Translations under genes and position numbers: made by a program | Shown: positions 1 to 6,788 of the stretch, piece by piece | How positions within the stretch are numbered: position 1 is the first letter of the stretch | Layout of the letters: every line of letters starts with the position of its first letter | Assembly: GCA_947174225.1 (NCBI GenBank) | Contig: CAMWIF010000146.1 | Span: 1-6,788 of the forward strand | Length of the DNA stretch: 6,788 nucleotides | Origin: an uncultured Porphyromonadaceae bacterium | GTDB taxonomy: Bacteria; Bacteroidota; Bacteroidia; Bacteroidales; Muribaculaceae | Reading direction: 5' to 3' | Notes under the pieces: model-generated | Seen by the model: only the letters and a program-made list of their open reading frames with translations | The model's database searches: none | What the model was told of the DNA's origin: nothing

Positions 1-125
1 GCTCCGATGATCACACCCTCATCCTCAGCCGAGTATACCGTGCCTTTCACGATACCCGCCTCAACGCTATTTACTCCTAATACACAGACTATCACCATGC
101 AGAAGCACCAAACCATTCTTTTCAT
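1..125 (-). CDS. 5' end of a secreted/outer-membrane protein with a CarboxypepD_reg-like domain (partial)
   Basis: The reading frame enters from the left edge, so only about 41 N-terminal residues are visible. It begins MKRMVWCFCMVIVCVLGVNS, a short basic start followed by a hydrophobic core, with a likely signal peptidase I site after SVEA (residue 23). The mature part starts GIVKGTVYSAEDEGVIIGA. This resembles the first strand and the 'G.V...GEPLIGA' turn of carboxypeptidase-regulatory-like (CarboxypepD_reg) domains. In Bacteroidetes these domains sit at the N terminus of SusC/TonB-dependent receptors and of many other secreted proteins, and the visible part cannot tell these apart. In-frame ATG codons at 140 and 149 would add 5 or 8 residues. 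I chose 125 because it gives a normal-length signal peptide. The gene may be co-transcribed with the 61-residue ORF upstream of it on the same strand. Confidence 0.7.
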   Translation of the reverse strand, partial: MKRMVWCFCMVIVCVLGVNSVEAGIVKGTVYSAEDEGVIIG

Positions 126-220
126 ACCGTTATCCAACATTATATTCATACTATATGACACAAAACAGAAGAAATTGTGACAGAAAAATAAGAGTGAAGC
201 ATATTTAGGGAGAAAGTAAA

Positions 221-406
221 TCACTTTATGGGGTAAGGGAATGCCACAAACAATAATATACTTACAATTATTATCAGAGATAAGATTAATAAAAGCGCCT
301 TTACATAGGAATAATCCTTGTGGCGGAGAGCGTTAATTAATTTTATCAACGTGCTTAATAGCACGTAACCTGCTATGGTATATTCAAAAAGTAAACCTGC
401 ACTCAT
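221..406 (-). CDS. Small hypothetical membrane protein with two transmembrane helices
   Basis: This 61-residue protein is not recognised. Two hydrophobic segments are clear, at about residues 4-26 and 36-57. They are joined by a short basic loop (RHKDYSYVK, 28-36), so by the positive-inside rule the loop would be cytoplasmic and both ends periplasmic. There is no lipobox or cleavable signal. A helical hairpin with a charged turn is uncommon in chance ORFs, which is the main reason to accept it. It lies about 95 bases upstream of the truncated secreted-protein gene on the same strand, and the two could form one transcript. No Shine-Dalgarno sequence is visible, as is usual in Bacteroidetes. 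A candidate promoter lies at 553-584. The function is unknown. Confidence 0.55.
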   Translation of the reverse strand: MSAGLLFEYTIAGYVLLSTLIKLINALRHKDYSYVKALLLILSLIIIVSILLFVAFPYPIK

Positions 407-523
407 ATTCTTAAGAATTTAACTCATAAGATACCTTTCATACACAATGCAAAATTTATTAGATATGCTAATAAGGAGCAGTAGACTCAAATTTTGTGGA
501 AATGATGGTTTTTTTCATATCGT

Positions 524-542
524 TTGTTCGTTAGTTGTTCGT
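524..542. repeat. Short direct repeat TTGTTCGT, period 11
   Basis: TTGTTCGT occurs at 524-531 and again at 535-542, an 11-base period, or about one helical turn. The repeat is just downstream of the candidate leftward promoter start point, so it would lie in the 5' untranslated region of the leftward transcript. Two copies on the same face of the helix could bind a protein, but an accidental repeat is also possible. Confidence 0.4.
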
Positions 543-552
543 AAAACTGGTG

Positions 553-584
553 CAAAATTAGGTAGGAATTAGTTTCTTGTCAAG
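553..584 (-). promoter_or_regulatory. Candidate Bacteroidetes promoter for the leftward genes
   Basis: Read on the minus strand, 560-553 is TAATTTTG, an exact match to the Bacteroidetes -7 consensus TAnnTTTG. The -33 position (584-581) reads CTTG, three of four matches to TTTG, with a 20-base spacer. Transcription would start near 546, leaving a leader of about 140 bases before the 61-residue ORF. The match is good, but such boxes also occur by chance in AT-rich DNA. Confidence 0.4.
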
Positions 585-586
585 TC

Positions 587-610
587 AAAAAGTTTAACGT
601 TAAACTTTTT
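587..610. repeat. Perfect 24-bp palindrome
   Basis: The left arm AAAAAGTTTAAC (587-598) is the exact reverse complement of the right arm GTTAAACTTTTT (599-610), with no spacer. It lies directly upstream of the candidate leftward -33 element, between two divergent transcription units. That position suits an operator for a dimeric regulator. As RNA it could fold into a 9-bp hairpin with a six-base loop and a U run on either strand, like a bidirectional terminator. However, the stem has only one G-C pair, and no gene ends here. Confidence 0.75.
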
Positions 611-801
611 ATACAACTAATAGTAAGCTATTTATAAAATTTAACCCAAGAAAGATTTAACAAGCCTCTCCAAAGTTTATCAGAATCTCGAATTATGGGG
701 CAACCTCGAAATTTATGTAAATAAAGGCATCCTCCCTAACAAAAGTGTTGGACATAACGGAAAGTCTGAAACAAAATGGGTATTCGGATGAAAAAATTCA
801 T

Positions 802-809
802 TAACTTTG
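802..809 (+). promoter_or_regulatory. -7 promoter box of the TPR/HTH regulator gene
   Basis: TAACTTTG matches TAnnTTTG exactly and is followed by C, as is frequent in this phylum. It lies 59 bases before the ATG at 869, giving a predicted leader of about 50 bases. No good -33 TTTG is present at the expected 19-21 base spacing. The call therefore rests on the -7 box and its position. Confidence 0.5.
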
Positions 810-868
810 CAGATGAATAGTCTCTTATCGTCGAAATATTCAAGATTTGGGGCAATAAATATCACAAT

Positions 869-2740
869 ATGCTTAATCGACCAATACATTTCATAACTCT
901 TTTCATACTGTCGACAGTGTTGTTGGCAACGATTGGTTGTGGGCGCCACAGTGAGGCTTGGAAGAGAATGGATTTGGCTGATTCCCTTATGGAGACTATG
1001 CCCGATTCAGCCCTTGCCGTTTTAAATGACATCGCCTTATCTGATCTCCACGGAAGAGAGGAAGCTGCCCGTTATGCACTTCTGAAAAGTATGGCGTTGG
1101 ATAAGAACTACGTTGACACCACAACCTTCGACATTCTCCAACATGCCATTGACTATTATCCAAAGCACGGGTCGCCCGACGAAAAAGCACGCACTTTCTA
1201 TTATCAGGGAAGAATTTTTCAGAATCAGGGTGAGGACGCTTCCGCAATGCGTCTTTTCATAGCAGCAAATGACCTTAAGGATAAGGTCACCGATACACTG
1301 CTGTTGGCTCGTAACCTTGTGGCGACAGGCGTTCTGAATAAGAAGCAATATAAGTTAGAGAAGTTTATCCAGAATAATCTTGAGGCTGCAAAATTGTATG
1401 ACAGTATGGATAAAGGTGTGTATGAGGTGAAAAGTTATGCCAATGCTATGCATGGACAGACAATGTTAGGCAACAAAGTTGCAGCTGATAGCTTGATGGC
1501 TTTATGTATGGAATTGGTGCAAAAAAATCCTGATGGAAAGCCATTTCTTTTCACGTCGTATGCTTCATATGTGATTGAGTTCGGTACACCGGAGGAGATA
1601 AGGTCTTTTTTAGCAGACTATGATAATGAGGGGTTATCGCAGGATGAGACTATGGATTTTGCATATGGATATGCCAAGATAGGGGAATATGAGAAGGCAT
1701 TAGCTATACTTTCTGATCTTAATCTACAAGGCACTATCAAGGATTCGCTCAAATATACCGCTGTAAGGACACAGATATTTGAGAAATATGGGAAATATGA
1801 GGAGGCATTGAATCAATATAGAGATTATTCTGTCCTCTTTGAACGTTATCAGAGTCGGCTTATGTCAGACGATCTGTTATTCGCTGAGGAGCGGCATAAG
1901 CTTGAAATGGAAAAGCTGATTGAAATTCAGGATCGTAACAGGGTAATTGGAATAACTCTTTGCTGTCTTTTCGGATTATTATTGGTTGTGGGGTGGCTCT
2001 ATTACAGATACCGCCTTACCCGCTCAAAACGACTCATAGCCGAAAAGGAGAACGAGAATCTCCTGCTCGAACAGGAGCGTATTGTGCTTGAACGGGATAA
2101 GAAATCTCTTGAGGCAGACAATCTGAGGCTCGAACAGGAGAATCTACGTAAGGAGAAGGAGATGGCTGAATGTGAGAGAGACAAAAAGGCTTCTGAGGCA
2201 GCGAGTCTGGAGAAAGAGAAACAACGGCTTGAGGCGGTGAAGCGTCAGCGAGAGCTTGAGGCGGAAAGTCTGGAGAGGGAGAAATTACAATTGGAGGGTG
2301 AGCGCGACAACCTGAGAGAACTGCTTGAGGAGCAGAAGGCATTGTCCCATCCGCTACAGGAGGTGATAAAGACTCGCCTTGATATGCTCAACAGTTTGTT
2401 GGCAAAGGAAATATCAAAGAACGACAATTACGCCAAGCCATACAACAAGTGGATTGAGTGCATACGCAGTGATAAGGATGAGTTTATGAATTCCACGAGA
2501 TTGGCGTTCACAGCCTCACATCCGAAGTTTATGGATTATTTGGTTCAGCACGACCTCACCACAGACGAGATCAACTATCTGTGCCTGTATGCCATCGGAT
2601 TGCGTGGCAAGGAGGTTGGTGAGTACATACAGCTCAAACGTCATTACAACGTCAGCAGCGCAATACGTAAAAAGCTCGGCATAGATGAGCACGAGACCAA
2701 TATCGGTCTCTACATCCGCAGAGAAATGAATAAATTCTGA
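869..2740 (+). CDS. Membrane-tethered TPR regulator with coiled coil and C-terminal LuxR-like HTH
   Basis: This 623-residue protein reads as a one-piece signal transducer. Residues 1-24 form a hydrophobic leader ending TIGC, either a poor lipobox or an ordinary signal sequence. Residues 32-330 are helical TPR-like repeats, clearest at 106-136, 260-287 and 295-325. The opening LADSLMETMPDSALAVLNDI is a pattern I associate with Bacteroidetes proteins of this type. A transmembrane helix spans about 359-380, followed by the basic segment RYRLTRSKR. A highly charged coiled coil rich in LExE/LERDK units runs from about 384 to 492. The C terminus (563-606) resembles LuxR/GerE helix-turn-helix domains: LTTDEINYL, GLRGKEVGEYIQL, then a recognition-helix position ending IRKKLGI. 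Inferred topology is TPR in the periplasm and HTH in the cytoplasm. The lipoprotein gene starts 10 bases after the stop, so co-transcription is likely. The family assignment is firm at the architecture level. Ligand and targets are unknown. Confidence 0.85.
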   Translation: MLNRPIHFITLFILSTVLLATIGCGRHSEAWKRMDLADSLMETMPDSALAVLNDIALSDLHGREEAARYALLKSMALDKNYVDTTTFDILQHAIDYYPKHGSPDEKARTFYYQGRIFQNQGEDASAMRLFIAANDLKDKVTDTLLLARNLVATGVLNKKQYKLEKFIQNNLEAAKLYDSMDKGVYEVKSYANAMHGQTMLGNKVAADSLMALCMELVQKNPDGKPFLFTSYASYVIEFGTPEEIRSFLADYDNEGLSQDETMDFAYGYAKIGEYEKALAILSDLNLQGTIKDSLKYTAVRTQIFEKYGKYEEALNQYRDYSVLFERYQSRLMSDDLLFAEERHKLEMEKLIEIQDRNRVIGITLCCLFGLLLVVGWLYYRYRLTRSKRLIAEKENENLLLEQERIVLERDKKSLEADNLRLEQENLRKEKEMAECERDKKASEAASLEKEKQRLEAVKRQRELEAESLEREKLQLEGERDNLRELLEEQKALSHPLQEVIKTRLDMLNSLLAKEISKNDNYAKPYNKWIECIRSDKDEFMNSTRLAFTASHPKFMDYLVQHDLTTDEINYLCLYAIGLRGKEVGEYIQLKRHYNVSSAIRKKLGIDEHETNIGLYIRREMNKF

Positions 2741-2750
2741 ATCCATTCTT

Positions 2751-3530
2751 ATGATGCTCACCAATATTAATCTATCGCTGCACAGCAAATGCCGCTCAAT
2801 AGCAGTGGCAATATTTGCCATATTAGCTACAACCATCTTTTCCGGTTGTAAATCAAAAGTCTCAGATTCGGAGATGGTTGAAATCAGTAGTGTAGTCTAC
2901 AATAACCAATCGTCTACCCCTCTATCTCAAGCAATCATTACGAATAACAATACCGATAAAAACTTCTTGTCAGACGAAACAGGCAAGTTTCAGATCTCGG
3001 CAGCGGAAGGTGATTCCATAACCTTTAGCTATGTAGGTATGCTGCCACGTACCATACCTGTTTCAAGGGTTGATTCTACGGTGTGGAATATAGGATTAGA
3101 TGAATATGGCTCCATAGTCGAGCCTATGCTGATGCGCAGCTATTCCACCAATGATGAATTGATTATGCGTATCAGCAATCCGAACCATCTGACAGTACCT
3201 TTAGATTCGCTTGTGTTGGAATTGACCAACAACTCCAATAAGGAGGCAACCTATGGCGACTGGTTTGAGATTCAAAAGAAAGGTAATGACAACGTATGGC
3301 GAGAAGTAGCCTATGATGAAAAATATCGGGATAAGGACGGCAATATAAACGTAGTATTCAACCTTGTGGCATATATTCTATCTCCTCACGCCACAAGTAA
3401 AAAAGTAGAGAAGCCCTTGGTATACGGAAAGAACATCGACAAGGGTATATACCGCATAGCCAAGACCTTTTGGATAGGAGAATACGCGAATCGCGAAGAC
3501 ACTGCCTACGTAGAATTCGAACTTCAATAA
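2751..3530 (+). CDS. Lipoprotein with CarboxypepD_reg-like domain and bacterial Ig-like domain
   Basis: The protein has 259 residues. A leader of about 32 residues ends FSGC, a lipobox-like site with Cys33 as the likely lipidated residue. Residues 43-115 look like a CarboxypepD_reg-like beta sandwich: 'VVYNNQSSTPLSQAIIT', then 'SDETGKFQIS', then 'ITFSYVGM'. Residues 133-257 look like a bacterial Ig-like domain (Pfam Big_14 type). The landmarks are LELTNNS, YGDWFEIQKK, WREV, VAYILSP, LVYG and GIYRIAKTF. The protein should sit in the outer membrane or its periplasmic face. Neither domain is catalytic, so a binding or structural role is likely. A second ATG directly follows the first, and either could be used. 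The gap after the regulator gene is only 10 bases and no promoter box is evident, so it is probably the second gene of that transcript. The role is not known. Confidence 0.8.
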   Translation: MMLTNINLSLHSKCRSIAVAIFAILATTIFSGCKSKVSDSEMVEISSVVYNNQSSTPLSQAIITNNNTDKNFLSDETGKFQISAAEGDSITFSYVGMLPRTIPVSRVDSTVWNIGLDEYGSIVEPMLMRSYSTNDELIMRISNPNHLTVPLDSLVLELTNNSNKEATYGDWFEIQKKGNDNVWREVAYDEKYRDKDGNINVVFNLVAYILSPHATSKKVEKPLVYGKNIDKGIYRIAKTFWIGEYANREDTAYVEFELQ

Positions 3531-3551
3531 CTGCTATTTTCAGCACTTTTA

Positions 3552-3583
3552 TTAGGGATTGAGGAAATCTTTTTGTAACTTTG
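3552..3583 (+). promoter_or_regulatory. Promoter of the outer-membrane barrel gene
   Basis: TAACTTTG at 3576-3583 is an exact -7 box. TTAG at 3552-3555 matches three of four bases of the -33 TTTG at a 20-base spacing. The predicted start point is near 3590, giving a leader of about 35 bases. This separates the barrel gene from the upstream two-gene unit. Confidence 0.6.
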
Positions 3584-3625
3584 TGATTACAAATACACTT
3601 AAACCCAACAGACTGTATAAACCCG

Positions 3626-4390
3626 ATGATGGATATAACGAGATACAAAACAATTCTATTGGTGATGATAGTGGCTATTGCCAATTCATTGGCAACTGAT
3701 GCCCAACTGCGCTACGGCTTTCGCTTCGGAGGCGATTTCGCAAAAGCCTCGCTTGGCAATGCCGACGCCCTGTCAGGAGCTTGCCTCGCACCCCACACAG
3801 CCTACGAACCCAACAATCACAAAGAACCCGTCTCACTCGTCAACCGAAGCGGCTTCAGCGGTGGTCTCGTGCTCGAATACCAATTCGAGAAATGCGGTTT
3901 CGCACCCGACATCGCTCTCCTCTACACCCGATACAATACACGTCTTGCCCTCCAGGATGAAAAGCCTCAAAGCTTCGGACGCAACTTTATCGAAATACCT
4001 ATTCACCTGAAATGGAAATTCTGGATTCCTCAGACCAAGAATCTTTTTGCTCCTATGGTCTACACCGGTCCCTCCATGATGTTCCGTCTTGACCACAACT
4101 CCGGAATCAACTACACTTTCCCCTTCACTACACATACAAATCTCTCCCACTCGCCCTCGGAGCCATATACCGGACATACTGCCACACGTTCCGAATTACC
4201 TGTTCATAGTTTCAAATCGAATGTATTCCAACCCGGATGGGACGTGGGCATAGGCTTCGACATAATAAACTTCATCCAAATAACCGCCGGCTACCGTTTC
4301 GGTCTCGGCAACGCCCTCAACTCCCCCAAAGATGTAACCCTCCACACCAACGCCTGGACAGTAGCCGCCACCCTCCTCTTCGATTTCTAA
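3626..4390 (+). CDS. Outer-membrane beta-barrel protein, PorT-like
   Basis: This 254-residue protein has a signal peptide with the predicted cut after A26 (ATDA|QLRYG). The mature chain alternates polar and hydrophobic residues in short strands typical of a small barrel: RYGFRFGGDF (29-38), GFSGGLVLEYQF (76-87), FAPDIALLYTRYN (92-104), FIEIPIHLKWKF (121-132), MVYTGPSMMFRL (144-155), WDVGIGFDIIN (205-215), FIQITAGYRFGLG (216-228) and a last strand ending in Phe254. A terminal aromatic residue is the usual barrel-assembly signal. The strand ITAGYRFGLGN and the IPIHLK motif fit the outer-membrane beta-barrel family that includes PorT. The long stretches at about 45-72 and 160-198 would be surface loops. 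Codon use is richer in C-ending codons than in the two preceding genes. An ATG directly follows the first ATG. The exact function, whether scaffold, adhesion or assembly, is not apparent. Confidence 0.85.
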   Translation: MMDITRYKTILLVMIVAIANSLATDAQLRYGFRFGGDFAKASLGNADALSGACLAPHTAYEPNNHKEPVSLVNRSGFSGGLVLEYQFEKCGFAPDIALLYTRYNTRLALQDEKPQSFGRNFIEIPIHLKWKFWIPQTKNLFAPMVYTGPSMMFRLDHNSGINYTFPFTTHTNLSHSPSEPYTGHTATRSELPVHSFKSNVFQPGWDVGIGFDIINFIQITAGYRFGLGNALNSPKDVTLHTNAWTVAATLLFDF

Positions 4391-4438
4391 CCGAAGAATT
4401 CTAAATGAAAATTTCTAACCGAAGATTTCTAACCGAAG
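4383..4438. repeat. Four head-to-tail 14-bp repeats overlapping the barrel gene's stop codon
   Basis: The unit ATTTCTAACCGAAG is present exactly at 4383-4396, 4411-4424 and 4425-4438. A diverged copy, AATTCTAAATGAAA, lies at 4397-4410. All four are in perfect 14-base register with no spacer. The first unit contains the final Phe codon and the TAA stop of the barrel gene. Fourteen is not a multiple of three, but each unit repeats TTCTAA, so changes in copy number leave the protein end unchanged. Confidence 0.9.
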
Positions 4439-4462
4439 GCGGTTTGTCTCCGGGTGAACCAT

Positions 4463-4507
4463 CCTAAACTGCCCTAAACCATAAACCATAAACCCTAAAC
4501 CAACCCA
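4463..4507. repeat. Heptamer array CCTAAAC/CATAAAC abutting the next start codon
   Basis: Heptamers lie in register at 4473-4479 (CCTAAAC), 4480-4486 and 4487-4493 (both CATAAAC) and 4494-4500 (CCTAAAC). A degenerate unit, CAACCCA, fills 4501-4507 and touches the ATG at 4508. An isolated CCTAAAC at 4463-4469 is separated by TGC. The minus strand reads as GG/GGG runs split by two to five T/A-rich bases, so a two-tier G-quadruplex on the template strand is conceivable. Confidence 0.8.
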
Positions 4508-4774
4508 ATGGATACAAATAAATTCATCAAAGCTCTTACCGACCTCGTAAATGAATACATCGCTGCTGACGAAGCATACAGCGACGATGTGCAGTTGGAA
4601 ATAAACACCACAACCTGGGAAATGGATATAGCCGATCCTGAAAACGACCTTCCCAACTGCGACTATTACCCGATGATGGACCTCGTAAAGATGAGTGCCG
4701 ACAATCCCGGTCAGTGGGAACCCGACCAAGATGCCATCACCGACGTGGCAGCCGAATACGTATTCACCGAATAA
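4508..4774 (+). CDS. Small very acidic hypothetical protein
   Basis: This 88-residue protein has no recognisable family. It contains 22 Asp/Glu against 3 Lys and no Arg, a net charge near -19. It has no signal peptide or membrane helix, so it is probably cytoplasmic. The first 22 residues look like an amphipathic helix (FIKALTDLVNEYIAADEA). The remainder includes 'VQLEINTTTWEMDI', which could form a strand pair, and a Pro/Asp-rich region at 43-56. No promoter box stands out in the 117 bases upstream, which are occupied by the two repeat arrays. It may be read from the barrel gene's promoter. A strong terminator follows 18 bases after the stop. Codon use matches the neighbouring barrel and purC genes, which supports it being a real gene. 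Confidence 0.75.
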   Translation: MDTNKFIKALTDLVNEYIAADEAYSDDVQLEINTTTWEMDIADPENDLPNCDYYPMMDLVKMSADNPGQWEPDQDAITDVAAEYVFTE

Positions 4775-4792
4775 TCCAAAAGCATATCATTC

Positions 4793-4824
4793 AAGCCTCT
4801 GAACAACGTTCCGGAGGCTTTTTT
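4793..4824 (+). terminator. Intrinsic terminator after the acidic-protein gene
   Basis: AAGCCTC (4793-4799) pairs with GAGGCTT (4814-4820). An inner GAAC/GTTC stem (4801-4804 with 4808-4811) has a three-base loop. A run of six T (4819-4824) ends the structure. This closes the barrel/acidic-protein unit before the purC promoter. Confidence 0.85.
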
Positions 4825-4853
4825 CACCTTTGTCTGCAAATTAAAGATATTTT

Positions 4854-4887
4854 TCTGTAATTATATCACAAAAAATGCTTAATTTCG
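4854..4887 (+). promoter_or_regulatory. Promoter of purC
   Basis: TAATTTCG at 4880-4887 matches the -7 box with one change (TTCG for TTTG). TCTG at 4854-4857 is a weak -33 with a slightly long 22-base spacer. The start point would be near 4894, about 33 bases before the ATG. I see no purine riboswitch in this short leader, so any purine control would have to be at the protein level or elsewhere. Confidence 0.5.
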
Positions 4888-4926
4888 CATCATAAATCAA
4901 ATTATATACAATCAAGCAACTCAGCA

Positions 4927-5883
4927 ATGGCAACAACTTTGGTCAAGACCTCTTTCGACTTCCCCGGACAGACTGCCGAATACCACGGCAAAGTGCGCGA
5001 CGTCTACACTATCGACAACAATCTTATGGTGATGATTGCCACAGACCGTATTTCGGCTTTCGATGTAATCCTTCCTGAAGGTATACCCTATAAAGGACAG
5101 GTGCTCAATCAGATTGCAGCATATTTCCTCGACGCATCAGCCGACATCGTGCCTAACTGGAAACTCGCCGTTCCCGACCCGATGGTCACTGTAGGTGTGA
5201 AAGCAGAGTCATTCCCCGTGGAGATGATTATTCGTGGCTACCTCACAGGAAGCGCGTGGAGAGAATACAAAGCCGGTTGCCGCGAACTTTGCGGCGTGAA
5301 GCTCCCCGACGGTATGCGCGAGAACGAGAAATTCCCTGAGCCTATAATCACACCCACTACCAAGGCGGCTGAAGGTCACGACGAGAACATTTCCCGCGAA
5401 GAGATCATCGCGCAGGGACTCGTAAGCGAAGAGAACTACAAGATTGTGGAGGAATATACCCGCCGTCTCTTCGACCTCGGCACAAAGATGGCTGCTGAGA
5501 AGGGTCTTATCCTTGTTGATACGAAGTATGAGTTCGGTCTCCGCGACGGCAAGGTTATCCTCATCGACGAAATCCATACCCCCGACTCTTCACGCTATTT
5601 CTATGCCGACGGCTACGAAGAGCGCTTTGAGAAGGGTGAGCCTCAGCGTCAGCTCAGTAAGGAGTTTGTACGCCAATGGCTTATCGACAACGGATTTATG
5701 GGCAAAGAGGGTCAGAAAGTGCCTGAGATGACTCCTGAGTTTATCCAGAGCGTATCAGAGCGTTACATTGAACTGTTTGAGAAGGTGACAGGCCAGAAGT
5801 TTGTGAAAGCTGACGAGAACGACCTCACCTACCGCATCTATCGCAACGTATCTTCCTGCCTCCTCTCGCTGAAATCACACTGA
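4927..5883 (+). CDS. purC: Phosphoribosylaminoimidazole-succinocarboxamide synthase (SAICAR synthetase)
   Basis: PurC joins aspartate to CAIR with ATP to give SAICAR, a step of de novo purine synthesis in the cytoplasm. The 318-residue protein is complete and fits the long (yeast Ade1-like, about 300 residues) form rather than the short form of about 240 residues. Family landmarks are GKVRDVY (21-27) in the nucleotide-binding lobe, ATDRISAFDV (38-47), IIRGYLTGSAW (101-111), PEPIITPTTKA..GHDE (137-152) for CAIR binding, the PROSITE-type signature LVDTKYEFG (196-204) and IDEIHTPDSSR (213-223). No expected motif is missing. The start at MATTLVKTSF gives the normal N terminus and sits a suitable distance from the promoter. 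tex follows after 66 bases on the same strand without a convincing terminator, so read-through is possible. No other purine gene is adjacent. Confidence 0.97.
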   Translation: MATTLVKTSFDFPGQTAEYHGKVRDVYTIDNNLMVMIATDRISAFDVILPEGIPYKGQVLNQIAAYFLDASADIVPNWKLAVPDPMVTVGVKAESFPVEMIIRGYLTGSAWREYKAGCRELCGVKLPDGMRENEKFPEPIITPTTKAAEGHDENISREEIIAQGLVSEENYKIVEEYTRRLFDLGTKMAAEKGLILVDTKYEFGLRDGKVILIDEIHTPDSSRYFYADGYEERFEKGEPQRQLSKEFVRQWLIDNGFMGKEGQKVPEMTPEFIQSVSERYIELFEKVTGQKFVKADENDLTYRIYRNVSSCLLSLKSH

Positions 5884-6788
5884 TTCCAAGTTCGGCACTA
5901 AAATCCTTAAAAAGGAATTTGATTGCTGCAATAATTTCTTGAAAGCCTAATGGAAAAGATATATACAATGGTGGCGGAGCGACTCGGTCTCTCCGCCACT
6001 GCTGTGAAAGCCACTGCCGAACTCCTCGATGAAGGAGCCACCGTCCCCTTCATCAGCCGTTACCGTAAGGAGCGCACCGGTGCCCTCGACGAAGTGGCTG
6101 TACGCTCAATCGAAACCACCCTCAAACTTGTGCGTGAACTGGAGGCACGAAAAGAGTTTGTCTCTCAGGCTATCTCCGCTGCCGGAGCAATGACTCCCGA
6201 TATACAGCGAAAACTTGACGATGCTGCCTCAATGACCGAGGTGGAAGACATATACGCTCCATTCAAGCCGAAGAAACGCACACGTGCAACCATCGCGAGG
6301 GAAAAAGGTCTCGAACCGCTTGCCAAGATGATTATGTCAGGAAAGATATCCGACCCTGCATCCTCCGCTATGCGTTTTGCCGGTAAAGAGGGTGTGAAGG
6401 ACGAAGAGGATGCTATTGCCGGTGCCACCGACATAATAGCGGAATGGGCTTCCGAATCTACCCGACTACGCAACATCACACGCAACACCTATCGCCGCAA
6501 CGGCTCATTAGGCTCCTCAATAGCTAAAGGTAAGGAGGAGGAACTTGCCTCAACTCCATATGCGCAGTATGCCGACTTCTCAAAAGACATTCGTCATATG
6601 TCGTCTCACCAATACCTTGCCCTGCGACGTGCCGAGCGCGAAGGATTGATCAAGGTGAAATATGCCCTGTCAAATGGCAATGATGACCTTGACGATGCCC
6701 TCGCCCGTGCTTTCGTGCCACGCAATGCCTCACGCGCCTGTTCCGAAGTCATAGCCGACGCTGTGGCAGACGCATCAAACCGTCTCCT

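Larger units (their letters stand above)
407..868. other. Divergent intergenic region, 462 bases
   Basis: No convincing gene is present between the leftward 61-residue ORF and the rightward regulator. The region is AT-rich. It holds a short direct repeat (524-542), a candidate leftward promoter (553-584), a perfect palindrome (587-610) and a -7 box for the rightward gene (802-809). A 49-codon stop-to-stop open stretch on the plus strand (645-791) has no start codon and no recognisable similarity. Confidence 0.7.

Overview
The window looks like a chromosomal segment from a Bacteroidales bacterium. The intestinal Muribaculaceae/Bacteroidaceae side of the order is a reasonable guess. Four things point there: promoters that fit the Bacteroidetes -7 box (TAnnTTTG), almost no Shine-Dalgarno sequences, a lipoprotein and a PorT-type outer-membrane barrel of Bacteroidetes style, and a membrane-tethered TPR/HTH regulator of a type common in that phylum. 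The genus is inference. No mobile element, CRISPR array, tRNA or rRNA was seen.

Layout. (1) On the minus strand, positions 1-406 hold the 5' end of a secreted or outer-membrane protein starting with a CarboxypepD_reg-like domain (cut by the window edge) and a 61-residue protein with two membrane helices. (2) A 462-base divergent intergenic region (407-868) carries a perfect 24-bp palindrome, an 11-bp-period direct repeat and one candidate promoter in each direction. (3) On the plus strand, 869-3530 is a probable two-gene unit. It encodes a 623-residue TPR - transmembrane - coiled-coil - HTH protein and, 10 bases downstream, a lipoprotein with a CarboxypepD_reg-like domain and a bacterial Ig-like domain. 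(4) A PorT-like outer-membrane barrel (3626-4390) has its own promoter. It is followed by 117 bases containing two unrelated-looking tandem arrays: four 14-bp units that start inside the barrel's last codons, and a run of heptamers resembling CCTAAAC that ends at the start codon of a very acidic 88-residue protein (4508-4774). A strong intrinsic terminator follows. (5) The last third is core housekeeping sequence: purC (de novo purine synthesis) and the 5' part of tex (RNA-binding transcription accessory protein), which runs off the right edge.

How the parts may work together. purC and tex are conserved and unremarkable. The accessory part is envelope-directed. The regulator has its TPR half predicted outside the inner membrane and its HTH half inside, so it could pass an envelope signal to transcription, with the downstream lipoprotein as a possible partner or target. 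This link is inferred from gene order only. The least explained DNA is the pair of tandem arrays at 4383-4507 and the palindrome at 587-610.
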